Counted from the stretch's first letter, positions 1 to 8,839 are shown. The stretch is DNA of 19,132 nucleotides from an uncultured Bacteroidales bacterium (GCA_937901225.1 CALCGX010000116.1:1-19132); one strand, 5' to 3'. Numbers and translations: made by a program. The notes: generated from the sequence alone by a model not told the origin.

Positions 1-43
1 ACGTAGGATATACGTAACATATACGTAAGATATACGTAGGATA
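1..43. repeat. 11-bp tandem repeat, cut by the left window edge
   Basis: Three complete 11-bp units and one partial unit are read directly: acgtaggata (1-10, partial), tacgtaacata (11-21), tacgtaagata (22-32) and tacgtaggata (33-43). Units differ only at two bases after the palindromic TACGTA core, and the array may continue to the left. The period is close to one helical turn. Positions 44-137, between the array and the operator-like site, hold no gene or site I recognise. Confidence 0.85.
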
Positions 44-137
44 ATCGGGTTGTTATCGAAGGAACTCCGTGTCTTCTTCTTGCCTTCGCCAAATGATTGT
101 GCTAACGCCACCATGCCATTGCTAGTCTGTCGCTAAT

Positions 138-151
138 CGAAAACGTTTGCG
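138..151. promoter_or_regulatory. LacI-family-like operator palindrome
   Basis: The sequence CGAAAACGTTTGCG is a 14-bp palindrome about the central CG with one mismatched pair (a140/g149). The core AAACGTTT with outer CG pairs is the classic shape of operators bound by LacI/GalR/PurR-family regulators. It ends 31 bp upstream of the -33 element of the promoter before the transporter gene. That position would suit either activation or repression by looping. The family assignment is inferred from the motif; no regulator gene is in the window. Confidence 0.5.
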
Positions 152-182
152 CTGATATTTTTATTTTTTTTCTCAAGTGCCC

Positions 183-213
183 TTGCGCGTGTAAAAAAAA
201 AGTAGTACCTTTG
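183..213 (+). promoter_or_regulatory. Bacteroidota-type promoter of the galactan transport operon
   Basis: TTG at 183-185 (the -33 element, weak because it lacks the first T of TTTG) is followed by a 20-bp spacer and TACCTTTG at 206-213, a perfect match to the -7 consensus TAnnTTTG. Transcription would start near 220, leaving a leader of about 20 nt before the ATG at 239. No other such promoter was found before the genes up to 8804, so this one probably drives the whole first unit. Confidence 0.75.
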
Positions 214-238
214 TGCCCGATTTTGAAAAATACATGTC

Positions 239-1585
239 ATGACAGAAAAACGCAACTTGTCCTTTGGACAGCTATTTAACCTCAGTTTTGGATTCTTTGG
301 AGTCCAAATTGCTTATGCACTCCAGAGTGCGAATATCTCTCGTATTTTTGCCACTTTAGGTGCTGATCCTCACCAACTTTCATTCTTCTGGGTACTTCCT
401 CCATTGATGGGTATGTTGGTGCAACCCCTTGTAGGTAAATACTCTGACAAGACTTGGAATCGCCTTGGTCGTCGCAAACCTTACCTTATCGTTGGTGCAC
501 TCATCGCTGTGGCTGTAATGTTGCTCTTGCCTAATGCAGGTAACTTCACCTTTACACAATCCCTCTTCCTCGGTCTCAACGCAGCCATGTGGTTTGGATT
601 GTTCTCCCTTATGTTCCTGGATACTTCTATCAATATTGCTATGCAACCATTCAAGATGATGGTTGGCGATATGGTGAACGAGGAGCAAAAAGGTCGCGCT
701 TATTCTATCCAATCATTCCTCTGTAACGCAGGTTCGTTGGCAGGGTATTTGTTCCCTTATTTGTTCGCTTGGATTGGTATAAATGATATTGCTCCAGAGG
801 GAATTATTCCTGATTCTGTGAAGTGGAGTTTTTATGTTGGTGCTGCTATCCTTCTGCTCTGCGTACTTTATACTTTCGTGACTGTCAAGGAGATGAATCC
901 AGAGGAATATGCTAAGTTCCACGGGCTTAACGCCAAGAAAGACGAGAAGAAAGAAGACCCAAGTTTCATCAAACTGCTCATCAATGCACCTTCTACCTTC
1001 TGGACTGTTGGTTTGGTACAGTTCTTCTGCTGGGCGGCTTTCCTCTTCATGTGGACATATTCCAACGGTGCTATCGCTACCCAATGTTTTGGCTGGGATG
1101 GTGCATCTGCGGCAGTAAAAGAATTCCAAGTTGCTGGTGGTTGGGTCGGCGTTTGCTTCGCTATCCAAGCCGTTGGCTCTATGCTTTGGGCTTTGATTAT
1201 GCCAACCCTCGAGAAATACTTCCACAACAAGGGTACATATGCTATCTCATTGATTGTAGGTGCGTTAGGCTTTATCTCTACCTTGTTTGTAACCAACCAA
1301 CTCGTATTGCTCGTTTCGTATGCGTTCATTGGCGCAGCATGGGCAGCAATGTTGGCAATGCCATTCACCATTTTGACCAACTCGCTCAAGGGTGACAATA
1401 TGGGTTACTATCTTGGTTTGTTCAATTGTACTATCTGTTTGCCTCAGATTGTGGCGGCATTGATTGGTGGTGCAATCCTTAAGTATATATGCGCGGGCTC
1501 GCAAGTAGGTATGTTGGTGGCTGCTGGTGTACTCCTCATCCTCGGCGCTATCAGCGTAGTCCTCATCAAGGAAGGCAAAAAATAA
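239..1585 (+). CDS. MFS sugar transporter, SLC45/GPH-like
   Basis: This 448-residue protein has about 12 hydrophobic segments, typical of a major facilitator. A conserved loop at residues 66-81 (GKYSDKTWNRLGRRKP) matches the motif after TM2 in the sucrose/maltose-type SLC45 and GPH-like transporters. A charged, Lys/Glu-rich stretch near residues 230-245 would be the central cytoplasmic loop. It probably carries galactose or short galacto-oligosaccharides across the inner membrane by cation symport. The substrate is inferred from its place at the head of an operon with SusC/SusD and next to GH53, GH2 and galactokinase genes. The ATG at 239 is the first in-frame start after the promoter. A two-codon reading frame (atg tca tga, 234-242) overlaps this start. 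A maltose-type specificity cannot be excluded. Confidence 0.85.
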   Translation: MTEKRNLSFGQLFNLSFGFFGVQIAYALQSANISRIFATLGADPHQLSFFWVLPPLMGMLVQPLVGKYSDKTWNRLGRRKPYLIVGALIAVAVMLLLPNAGNFTFTQSLFLGLNAAMWFGLFSLMFLDTSINIAMQPFKMMVGDMVNEEQKGRAYSIQSFLCNAGSLAGYLFPYLFAWIGINDIAPEGIIPDSVKWSFYVGAAILLLCVLYTFVTVKEMNPEEYAKFHGLNAKKDEKKEDPSFIKLLINAPSTFWTVGLVQFFCWAAFLFMWTYSNGAIATQCFGWDGASAAVKEFQVAGGWVGVCFAIQAVGSMLWALIMPTLEKYFHNKGTYAISLIVGALGFISTLFVTNQLVLLVSYAFIGAAWAAMLAMPFTILTNSLKGDNMGYYLGLFNCTICLPQIVAALIGGAILKYICAGSQVGMLVAAGVLLILGAISVVLIKEGKK

Positions 1586-1589
1586 TCTC

Positions 1590-1625
1590 ATTTGACTAAT
1601 TTGACCAATTAGCCCAATTTGACTA
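1590..1625. repeat. 9-bp tandem repeat in the spacer after the transporter gene
   Basis: Four consecutive 9-bp units are visible: ATTTGACTA (1590-1598), ATTTGACCA (1599-1607), ATTAGCCCA (1608-1616) and ATTTGACTA (1617-1625). The array fills about half of the 75-bp gap. It does not fold into a terminator and contains no TAnnTTTG promoter match. The rest of the gap is A+T-rich and featureless. Confidence 0.8.
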
Positions 1626-1660
1626 ATAACAACTAAAACAATAATTATTAATTTTATAAC

Positions 1661-2653
1661 ATGATGAAAAACAAACTTTTTTGTTCCTTGCTTTTCACTC
1701 TGATTATCGGCTCTTTGTTGGTTTCTTGCAAACCAGAAGTTGAGGTATTTGAGTCTAGCAAGAAGATTGCTAACGCAACTCTAATAGGAGGGGTTGATTC
1801 TGCTCGGTCCGTCTGTTTTGTAGATGGTACTACCATGAAGGTCATTGAGTACAAATTTTTGCCTGATTATGTGGCAACTCGTACTGAATGTGTTTTTGGA
1901 GATGGAGTGTATAGTACTAGTAGTATGAAACTTTCCTACGAAATTGAGCATGCAAAAAATAATGTTGGATTAAACATTATTTTTACTCCTGAGAATGTTG
2001 AAAATGAACCATTCAAGGTGTATTTTAATGAAGATGCAATGGTTGAAAATGGTACTGATACCATTGTTGATAAGTTGTTGAGATATGCTAAGTTGGAAAG
2101 TATTGTCGAAAAATTACCAAATACTACTTGGCACTATAAAGATTCTACCAATTGGACAGATGTTATTCGCGTGTTTGATCATCTCCAAATTGATACGGTC
2201 TTAAAACCTGTAATGGGAATTGTAAATGGTAGACCTGGAATCGTGCGTGTGGATACTATTTTCCAAACGGATTCTATCTTTAGAGATAGCATTCATGTTA
2301 TAGGAACGAAGACTTATACTCATATTGAATGGAACTTTGCTCGTGACGAACAATCTTTTAGCCAAAAGGGAAGTTATTCGTATGAATATTCGGAATATAC
2401 GAAAGATTCTGTAAAAGTGGATTCTGCTTCAAAACTGATAAATAAAGATTTCCGTTGGGGATTATATACAATCACAACAGAACGTCGTTTTGGTATTAGA
2501 ACTATTTCTGACGATGCTAATAAAGAAGTGGAGGATTTGGCAATATCTCAATTTATGATGCCAATAACTAACAAAGTTGATACCATCAAGGTTGATACTG
2601 TCGGGTATACAATGATACTTGGAGGAAAAACTAAATTTGAACTGAAAAAATAA
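1661..2653 (+). CDS. Unrecognised lipoprotein of the galactan operon
   Basis: This 330-residue protein starts with a lipoprotein signal peptide: a Lys-bearing start, a hydrophobic stretch and the lipobox LVSC with Cys23. Acidic residues soon after the Cys (C-K-P-E-V-E) are compatible with, but do not prove, surface export. The mature part looks rich in beta strands with repeated xVDT / DTI / TDSI segments (roughly residues 195-220 and 305-320). I do not recognise a family. It sits between the transporter and susC genes, 8 bp before susC, so it is almost certainly co-transcribed. Its bases are visibly more A+T-rich than those of its neighbours, which may point to separate acquisition or lower expression. 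It could be a glycan-binding or assembly lipoprotein, but that is speculation. A second Met directly follows the first, so the start may be 1664. Confidence 0.75.
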   Translation: MMKNKLFCSLLFTLIIGSLLVSCKPEVEVFESSKKIANATLIGGVDSARSVCFVDGTTMKVIEYKFLPDYVATRTECVFGDGVYSTSSMKLSYEIEHAKNNVGLNIIFTPENVENEPFKVYFNEDAMVENGTDTIVDKLLRYAKLESIVEKLPNTTWHYKDSTNWTDVIRVFDHLQIDTVLKPVMGIVNGRPGIVRVDTIFQTDSIFRDSIHVIGTKTYTHIEWNFARDEQSFSQKGSYSYEYSEYTKDSVKVDSASKLINKDFRWGLYTITTERRFGIRTISDDANKEVEDLAISQFMMPITNKVDTIKVDTVGYTMILGGKTKFELKK

Positions 2654-2661
2654 TCATTGAA

Positions 2662-5600
2662 ATGAAAAATAATATTTCACATCGCGTGTCTAAAGCATTG
2701 CTTGCGTTTGTGTTATTCGCAGCGCCAATGTTTATGTATGCACAAACCATGATCAATGGTGTTGTGACAGATGCGGCTACGGGAGAAGCCATCATCGGCG
2801 CTAACGTAATCGAAAAAGGTACTACCAATGGTACCATTACTGACTTTGATGGTAACTTCATGCTAAATGTTCAAGCGGGTGCAACCCTTGAAATTAGTTA
2901 TATGGGTTACAAAACTGTAGAACTTGCAGCTACTGATGGAATGCAAGTGCAATTAGGTGAAGATACCGAGTTGCTTGACGAAGTGGTAGTTGTTGGTTAT
3001 GGTGTGGTTAAGAAAAACGATGCTACTGGTTCTGTTACTGCTATCAAACCAGATGACATGAACAAGGGTCTCAACACCAACGCACAAGAGATGATGCAAG
3101 GTAAGATCGCAGGTGTGGTTGTTACCTCTAACGACGGTGCTCCTGGTACTGGTGCTAACATCCGTATCCGTGGTGGATCTTCACTCTCTGCAAGCAATAG
3201 CCCATTGATCGTCATTGACGGTCTTGCTATGGATAACAATGGTATCCCTGGTGCAGCCAACCCTCTTTCTATGGTTAACCCTAACGATATCGAGACTTTC
3301 ACTGTACTCAAAGATGCTTCTGCTACTGCTATTTATGGTAGCCGTGCTTCCAACGGTGTCATCATCATCACTACCAAGAAAGGTAAAACAGGCTCTGGCC
3401 CTAAAGTATCATACGAGGGTAACGTTTCTATGAGCAACCTCGTTAATCGCATGGAAGTATTCACTGGCGACGAGTTGCGTGCGTATGCTTCTTCTATTGG
3501 ATTAAGCCATGATTATATGTCTAAACTCGGTACTGCAAACACCGACTGGCAATCCGAAATCTATCGTGCTGCTATTTCTACCGACCATAATATCTCTGTT
3601 ACTGGTGGTACCAAGAATATGCCTTACCGTGCTTCTATCGGTTATACATTGGGTAATGGTATTATCAAGAATAGCCAAATGCAACGTGTTACAGCGGCTG
3701 TTAACCTCTCACCTTCGTTCTTTGACAAACACCTCAATATCAACTTCAATGCCAAAGGTTTGTACATCTACAATAGTTACAATGCTGGCGTAGTTGGTTC
3801 TGCTTTGTCAATGGATCCTACATTGCCTATCAAGGGTGGTGCTACCAATATCTATGGCGAAGAGTATTTCTCTAAGGATGCTATGGATAAGTTCTTTGGT
3901 GGATACAACCAACCTACTACTGGTGCTAACTACAACGACCCTGAATGGACACTCACTTTCGACCCTAATACAACCAACAACCCTGTGGCTGCACTCAATC
4001 AACAATCTTCAAAAGCTAATTCAGGTGCTTTCGTAGGTAACTTGGAGTTGGATTACCAAATCCACGGATTCGAGGATTTGCGTCTCCATGCTAACTTTGG
4101 TGCAGACTATAGCTATGGTCACCAACGTTATCAAAATGACCCATTTGGTGTAGCTGGTCACTACTATGGCTGGGATGGTTACGATGTGAAGAACAAATAC
4201 AATCTCCAATTCAACGCATACGCGCAATATTACAAGGATTTCACAGAAGACCAACACTTCGATATCATGGCTGGTTTCGAGTGGCAACATTTCTACAACG
4301 ATTATTTCAACGAGGGAAATGGTATCATGCCTATGACCAACAACAATGCTGAATTGCGTGGTAAGCCATATAACTATTCAGAGAGCTCTTACAAAACAGA
4401 GAGCCGCTTGATGTCTTTCTTCGGACGTGCTAACTACATTGGTTGGAACCAAATCATGCTTACTGCTACGGTACGTGCCGATGGTTCTTCTCGTTTTGCA
4501 CCTAATCACCGTTGGGGTATCTTCCCTTCTGTAGCGCTCGGTTGGAAGATCAAAGAGTCTTTCTTGCAGAATGTTAACTGGATCAATGACCTTAAATTGC
4601 GTCTTGGTTATGGTATCACTGGTCAACAAGAGATCAACCAAGGTGATTACCCATACATGGCACAATATTCTATCTCACAAGATTATGCATATTATCCAGT
4701 AGGTGGTCCTAATAGCCAATTGCTCGACAATACAGGTACACCTATGTATGATGCGAGTGGTAACCCAATTTATTCTACTTACCGTCCTAACGCATTCAAC
4801 GCGGATATCACTTGGGAGAAAACGACTACCTACAATGCAGGTATTGACTTTGGTTTCCTCAACAACCGTGTTTCTGGTAGCATTGACTACTATTTCCGTC
4901 AAACCGATGACCTCTTGAACGTGGTTCCTGTGGCTGTAGGTACCAACTTCCGTAATAAGGTAATCTCTAACGTAGGTTCACTCACCAACCAAGGTGCTGA
5001 GTTCTCTATCAATGCGGTAGCTATCGACAAAAAGAACTTCAAGTGGGATCTTGGATTCAACTTTACTTACAACGAGAACAAGATTATCCGTCTCAATACA
5101 GGCGAGGATGAGACTCCTATCCCTACTGGTGGTATCTCCAATGGTACTGGTAATAATATCCAACGCCATGCTGTGGGTCTTCCTACCTCTTCTTTCTATG
5201 TGTACGAAACAGGTATGGGTACACGCGATAATGGCGAGAAATACTACTACGTAGTTGACCGCAACGAGGATGGTAAGATTACTGAGGACGACCAATACTA
5301 CTACCATAGTCCTAATGCACCTATCACCATGGGCTTCCAAACCAAGTTCCAATTCTATGGATTTGACTTGGGTATCTCACTCCGCTCTAACGTAGGCAAC
5401 TATGTTTACAACGATGTATTGGCTGGTAACTTGCGTTATGCTAACCCAGGCGAAATCTATCGTAACGGCTTCCACAACATCATGAAGTCTGTCTATGATA
5501 CACACTACAACAAGGGTATGCAAAGCAACAAGGTTTATGCTAGTGCTGATGGTACAGGAGCTACCTTCACTGACTTCTTCCGTCTTGACTATTTCGTAGA

Positions 5601-5808
5601 GAACGCATCATTTGTACGTATCGACAATATCACCTTGGGTTACTCTTTCAAGGCTAACAAGATTTCTGGTCGTGCATATGTTACCGTACAAAACCCTTGC
5701 GTATTCACCAACTACTCAGGTCTTGACCCAGAGGTGTTTGGCGGTATAGACAACAATATCTATCCTCGTTCTATGACTTCATTGATAGGTTTGAGTCTGC
5801 AATTTTAA
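2662..5808 (+). CDS. SusC-family TonB-dependent outer-membrane transporter
   Basis: The protein has 1048 residues, normal for SusC. In order it shows a signal peptide (cleavage probably after MYA, residue 27), a carboxypeptidase-regulatory-like beta-sandwich (about 30-100), a TonB box (DEVVVVGYG, 106-114), and a plug domain with the SusC hallmark NIRIRGG (166-172) followed by SPLIVIDG. A long 22-strand barrel ends in the aromatic LSLQF expected for outer-membrane insertion. It imports oligosaccharides across the outer membrane, powered by TonB and capped by the SusD encoded 28 bp downstream. Galactan-derived oligosaccharides are the inferred substrate from the neighbouring GH53 and GH2 genes. 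The starch-locus name susC itself should not be applied. Confidence 0.95.
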   Translation: MKNNISHRVSKALLAFVLFAAPMFMYAQTMINGVVTDAATGEAIIGANVIEKGTTNGTITDFDGNFMLNVQAGATLEISYMGYKTVELAATDGMQVQLGEDTELLDEVVVVGYGVVKKNDATGSVTAIKPDDMNKGLNTNAQEMMQGKIAGVVVTSNDGAPGTGANIRIRGGSSLSASNSPLIVIDGLAMDNNGIPGAANPLSMVNPNDIETFTVLKDASATAIYGSRASNGVIIITTKKGKTGSGPKVSYEGNVSMSNLVNRMEVFTGDELRAYASSIGLSHDYMSKLGTANTDWQSEIYRAAISTDHNISVTGGTKNMPYRASIGYTLGNGIIKNSQMQRVTAAVNLSPSFFDKHLNINFNAKGLYIYNSYNAGVVGSALSMDPTLPIKGGATNIYGEEYFSKDAMDKFFGGYNQPTTGANYNDPEWTLTFDPNTTNNPVAALNQQSSKANSGAFVGNLELDYQIHGFEDLRLHANFGADYSYGHQRYQNDPFGVAGHYYGWDGYDVKNKYNLQFNAYAQYYKDFTEDQHFDIMAGFEWQHFYNDYFNEGNGIMPMTNNNAELRGKPYNYSESSYKTESRLMSFFGRANYIGWNQIMLTATVRADGSSRFAPNHRWGIFPSVALGWKIKESFLQNVNWINDLKLRLGYGITGQQEINQGDYPYMAQYSISQDYAYYPVGGPNSQLLDNTGTPMYDASGNPIYSTYRPNAFNADITWEKTTTYNAGIDFGFLNNRVSGSIDYYFRQTDDLLNVVPVAVGTNFRNKVISNVGSLTNQGAEFSINAVAIDKKNFKWDLGFNFTYNENKIIRLNTGEDETPIPTGGISNGTGNNIQRHAVGLPTSSFYVYETGMGTRDNGEKYYYVVDRNEDGKITEDDQYYYHSPNAPITMGFQTKFQFYGFDLGISLRSNVGNYVYNDVLAGNLRYANPGEIYRNGFHNIMKSVYDTHYNKGMQSNKVYASADGTGATFTDFFRLDYFVENASFVRIDNITLGYSFKANKISGRAYVTVQNPCVFTNYSGLDPEVFGGIDNNIYPRSMTSLIGLSLQF

Positions 5809-5836
5809 TAAGTAACACATTAATACATCAATTAAT

Positions 5837-7504
5837 ATGAAGAAGTTTTTTAAACATACATCAATTATCTGCTTCTTGATGATAGGTTTGACAGCATGTT
5901 TGGATTTGCAACCTATCGATAAGAACTCTACTACGGGTTTCAATCAAGATGCTGTATTTGCGAAATGTTATGCCTCACTTGCACTTTCTGGACAACAAGG
6001 TGCAACTGGTCAAGGTGACGTAGATGATATCGACGAAGGTCAATCTTCATTCTACCGTATCACATGGTACCTCAACGAGTTCCCTACCGAAGAAGGTTGG
6101 TGGATCTGGGCCAATGACCCTGGTCACAAGGACGTGCTTACTCACAACTGGAATGGCGACAACATTCTTGTAAAAGGTTTGTACTATCGCTTGAACATCA
6201 ACATCCGTTTCTGCAACCACTTCTTGGCTCGTACCGAGGGGCTAACAGACGAGAAAACCATCCAACAACGTGCTGAGGTGCGCTTCTTGAGAGCACTTTA
6301 CTCTTGGTATCTTTTGGATATGTTCAACTTGATTCCTTTCAATGAGAAAGAGAGTTCTGAACTGCCTAAATTCAAAACACGTCCTCAAATGTATGAGTGG
6401 TTGGTTCAAGATTTGGAAAGCTTGATTAAAGATCTTCCAGAGAAGCGTATCAACCAATACCGTGTGGACAAATATGCTGCATGGTTGCTGCTTGCACGTG
6501 TATATCTCAACGCAGAGGTTTATACTGGTACACCTGCTTGGGCAGACGCACAAACTGCTGCTGAAGAGGCTTTGAAAGGCCCTTACAAATTGCATACCAA
6601 TGGCTTTACTACTTCTGAAGGCTGGTACTATTCTGCTTACCAACAACTCTTCATGGGTGACAACCGCAACAATGGTGCACAAGATGAGGCATTGCTCCTA
6701 ATCTATCAAGATGGTGCTTTCTCACGCAGTTATTCTGGTCAAATGATCATCGCTGCTACACGTGATAATGGCTTCGTTAAATGGGGCTCAGATGCTAACT
6801 GGAAATGTTTCCGTACAAGTCCTGAGTTCGTTTACAAATTCGCTACAAAGGCTGCTGTTGATACAATCAAGGCGAACGAATATGAAATGCCTAAGATTTT
6901 GGGTGATGACCGTGCTATTCTTTGCTCTCAATATACATCTTCTGATGGTACTGTGAAGACTTTCACTGTAGATGGTAGCATGGGCGTAGAGGATGCTGGT
7001 TGGCTCAAGTGCTGGGCTGCTCCTAAGTTTACCAATGTGTACTCTAAGAGCAAATCACCTGCTGATTCTGAGCAATACTGCTCTGATAAGTCATGGCCTG
7101 ATGTAAATATTCCTCTCTTCCGTTTGGCTGAGGCATATATGATTCAAGCAGAGGCACTTCTCCGTCAAGGTAAAGCGGCTGAGGCATTGGATATTATCAA
7201 TAACGTGATTCGCAAACGTGCTAATGCAGCTCCTCTTGCTAAGTTGGACGAAGCTACACTCTGTGACGAGTGGTGCCGCGAGTTTTATCAAGAAGGACGC
7301 CGTCGTTCTGATTTGGTTCGTTTCAACCGCTTTGCTGGTCCTAAGGCTGATGCTGCTGCATACAACTGGGAAGGACGCAATGGCTCTACTTCTACTGCTG
7401 GTTACAAGACAATGGAAGAGAAGTTCAATTGGTATCCTGTTCCAAACGATGACAAGGCATCCAACGCAAACTATAAGGAGATACCTAATGGTGATGGATA
7501 TTAA
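5837..7504 (+). CDS. SusD/RagB-family glycan-binding lipoprotein
   Basis: The 555-residue protein has a lipoprotein signal peptide with lipobox LTAC and Cys21. The N-terminal part contains the typical SusD GWWIWANDPG segment (about 87-96) and the helical repeat region. The C-terminal SusD domain shows NIPLFRLAEAYMIQAEAL from about residue 423 and the strongly conserved REFYQEGRRRSDLVRF from about 481. SusD lipoproteins sit on the cell surface as a lid on their SusC barrel and bind incoming glycan. The gene directly follows susC with a 28-bp A+T-rich spacer and no new promoter, so the two are co-transcribed. The ligand is inferred to be galactan oligosaccharide. Confidence 0.93.
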   Translation: MKKFFKHTSIICFLMIGLTACLDLQPIDKNSTTGFNQDAVFAKCYASLALSGQQGATGQGDVDDIDEGQSSFYRITWYLNEFPTEEGWWIWANDPGHKDVLTHNWNGDNILVKGLYYRLNINIRFCNHFLARTEGLTDEKTIQQRAEVRFLRALYSWYLLDMFNLIPFNEKESSELPKFKTRPQMYEWLVQDLESLIKDLPEKRINQYRVDKYAAWLLLARVYLNAEVYTGTPAWADAQTAAEEALKGPYKLHTNGFTTSEGWYYSAYQQLFMGDNRNNGAQDEALLLIYQDGAFSRSYSGQMIIAATRDNGFVKWGSDANWKCFRTSPEFVYKFATKAAVDTIKANEYEMPKILGDDRAILCSQYTSSDGTVKTFTVDGSMGVEDAGWLKCWAAPKFTNVYSKSKSPADSEQYCSDKSWPDVNIPLFRLAEAYMIQAEALLRQGKAAEALDIINNVIRKRANAAPLAKLDEATLCDEWCREFYQEGRRRSDLVRFNRFAGPKADAAAYNWEGRNGSTSTAGYKTMEEKFNWYPVPNDDKASNANYKEIPNGDGY

Positions 7505-7565
7505 TCTATATTCAAAACAATATAATCAATTAACTTTATTTATTAACTTTTAAATTTTATCAATT

Positions 7566-8804
7566 ATGAAAAAAATTTCTATGTTTTTTGCAGCATTGGT
7601 AGTAGCAGTTAGTGCTTTTGCTGCAATTCCTACCAAGAATGATTTGCTAGACTGGTATGAAGAAGGTCAATTGTGCATCTGCATTAACTTCCAAGAGGAA
7701 GTTTGTAACGATGTTGTATTCATTGGTTCTTACAATGGATGGGATAGTAGCGATCCTGCCTCTATGGCTAAATTTACTCCACTTGAGGGTTTCGAGGGTT
7801 GGTACTATGTAGCTGTTACTGATGAGAGCGCGGCTATTGAGGGTAAACCAGTACAATTGAAGAAAGACGGTTCTTTCTCTTGGGATTATCAAGGTGGTGA
7901 TGCTGCTGCGTGGACAATTCACTCTGGTAAAGTGGACATCGTTCCTGGTTATGCTGGTGAGTGCGATCTCAAAAACTATTCTAAAGATGAGCCTGTTATC
8001 TTGACTTGTGCATACTTCAAAAATCACAATAGTCCTTGCGTTGCTGAGGTATATCACGACTATACTGTTCGTTTAAGCGCTCCTTTCTGCCAAGGTCCTG
8101 ATGGTACATGGTTTGAGCCTGCAATCATTGGTTCATTCAATGGATGGGCTGAAGGCGTAGCTTGCAACGATATTGATATGGAGACAATGGAGTATATCTT
8201 CAAGTTCAATGATAAAGAAGGTGGTGAGTTCAAATTCCGTGCTACTACTGACACCGATTGGAGCAACCAAATTCAACTTCCTAAATTGGATTCTCTTGGT
8301 AATGAAACAGGTGAGTGGGAGGATAATCCAAATGTTAGATTAACTGCACAAACAGAAATTGCTCTTGATTATTCTAATGGTCAATATACACTTTGCGGTC
8401 CTGCAAAAGAGTTGGTTACCCTTACTTATAATGTAACTGTTCCTGAAGGAACTAATACTTGCTATATTGTGGGTGAGATGAATGGATGGGCATTCACCAA
8501 CGAAATGACTAAAGTAGATGATACACACTATACTATCACATTGGATAGCGTTCACGATGGTATGGGATATAAATACTGCTCTGGTCCAGATTGGGCATAC
8601 GAAGAGGTAACAGCTGAGGGTGAATCAGTAGGTAACCGTACATATTCTGAAAATGACGTAGTTGCAGCATGGAAGGGCATTTACACTGCTGTAGAGAATG
8701 TAGTTGTAGAGAAAGCTTCTGCTGTTAAGGTTATCAAAGATGGCCAAATGGTTATTGAGATGAACGGCAAATTCTTCAACATCCTCGGTGCTGAGGTAAA
8801 ATAA
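7566..8804 (+). CDS. SusE/SusF-like secreted glycan-binding protein with three NGW domains
   Basis: The 412-residue protein has a signal peptide ending AVSAFA (about residue 19) but no lipobox Cys, unlike classical SusE/SusF. Three domains each carry the hallmark IGS/GE-x-NGW: residues 54-59, 188-194 and 303-308. These are the starch-binding-type (SusE/SusF, CBM-like) beta-sandwiches, probably three glycan-binding modules. The last 27 residues (from SAVKVIKDGQ to NILGAEVK) form a separate short tail with the Bacteroidales-style pattern VIKDGQ...NG...N.LG. I recall this tail type from other secreted proteins of the order but cannot name its function; it could be a sorting signal. The gene is last in the first transcription unit and is followed by a strong terminator. 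The 61-bp gap after susD is A+T-rich and holds only a 9-bp direct repeat, attaacttt (7529 and 7542). Galactan as ligand is inferred. Confidence 0.85.
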   Translation: MKKISMFFAALVVAVSAFAAIPTKNDLLDWYEEGQLCICINFQEEVCNDVVFIGSYNGWDSSDPASMAKFTPLEGFEGWYYVAVTDESAAIEGKPVQLKKDGSFSWDYQGGDAAAWTIHSGKVDIVPGYAGECDLKNYSKDEPVILTCAYFKNHNSPCVAEVYHDYTVRLSAPFCQGPDGTWFEPAIIGSFNGWAEGVACNDIDMETMEYIFKFNDKEGGEFKFRATTDTDWSNQIQLPKLDSLGNETGEWEDNPNVRLTAQTEIALDYSNGQYTLCGPAKELVTLTYNVTVPEGTNTCYIVGEMNGWAFTNEMTKVDDTHYTITLDSVHDGMGYKYCSGPDWAYEEVTAEGESVGNRTYSENDVVAAWKGIYTAVENVVVEKASAVKVIKDGQMVIEMNGKFFNILGAEVK

Positions 8805-8839
8805 TGATTGAATAATACATCTTTTATTCAAATCAATTG

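Noticed and set aside
1..114. Open frame on the - strand beginning at an ATG at 114 and running off the left edge.
   Set aside because: Only about 38 codons are visible, the last third is the 11-bp tandem repeat, and the peptide resembles no protein I know. It may be the start of a real gene beyond the edge but cannot be supported.
713..1225. A 170-codon frame on the - strand inside the transporter gene.
   Set aside because: It lies opposite a well-supported membrane protein and its translation has no recognisable motif.
1586..1660. A second promoter before the lipoprotein and susC genes.
   Set aside because: The TTTGAC repeats give TTTG motifs, but no TAnnTTTG at 19-21 bp distance was found.
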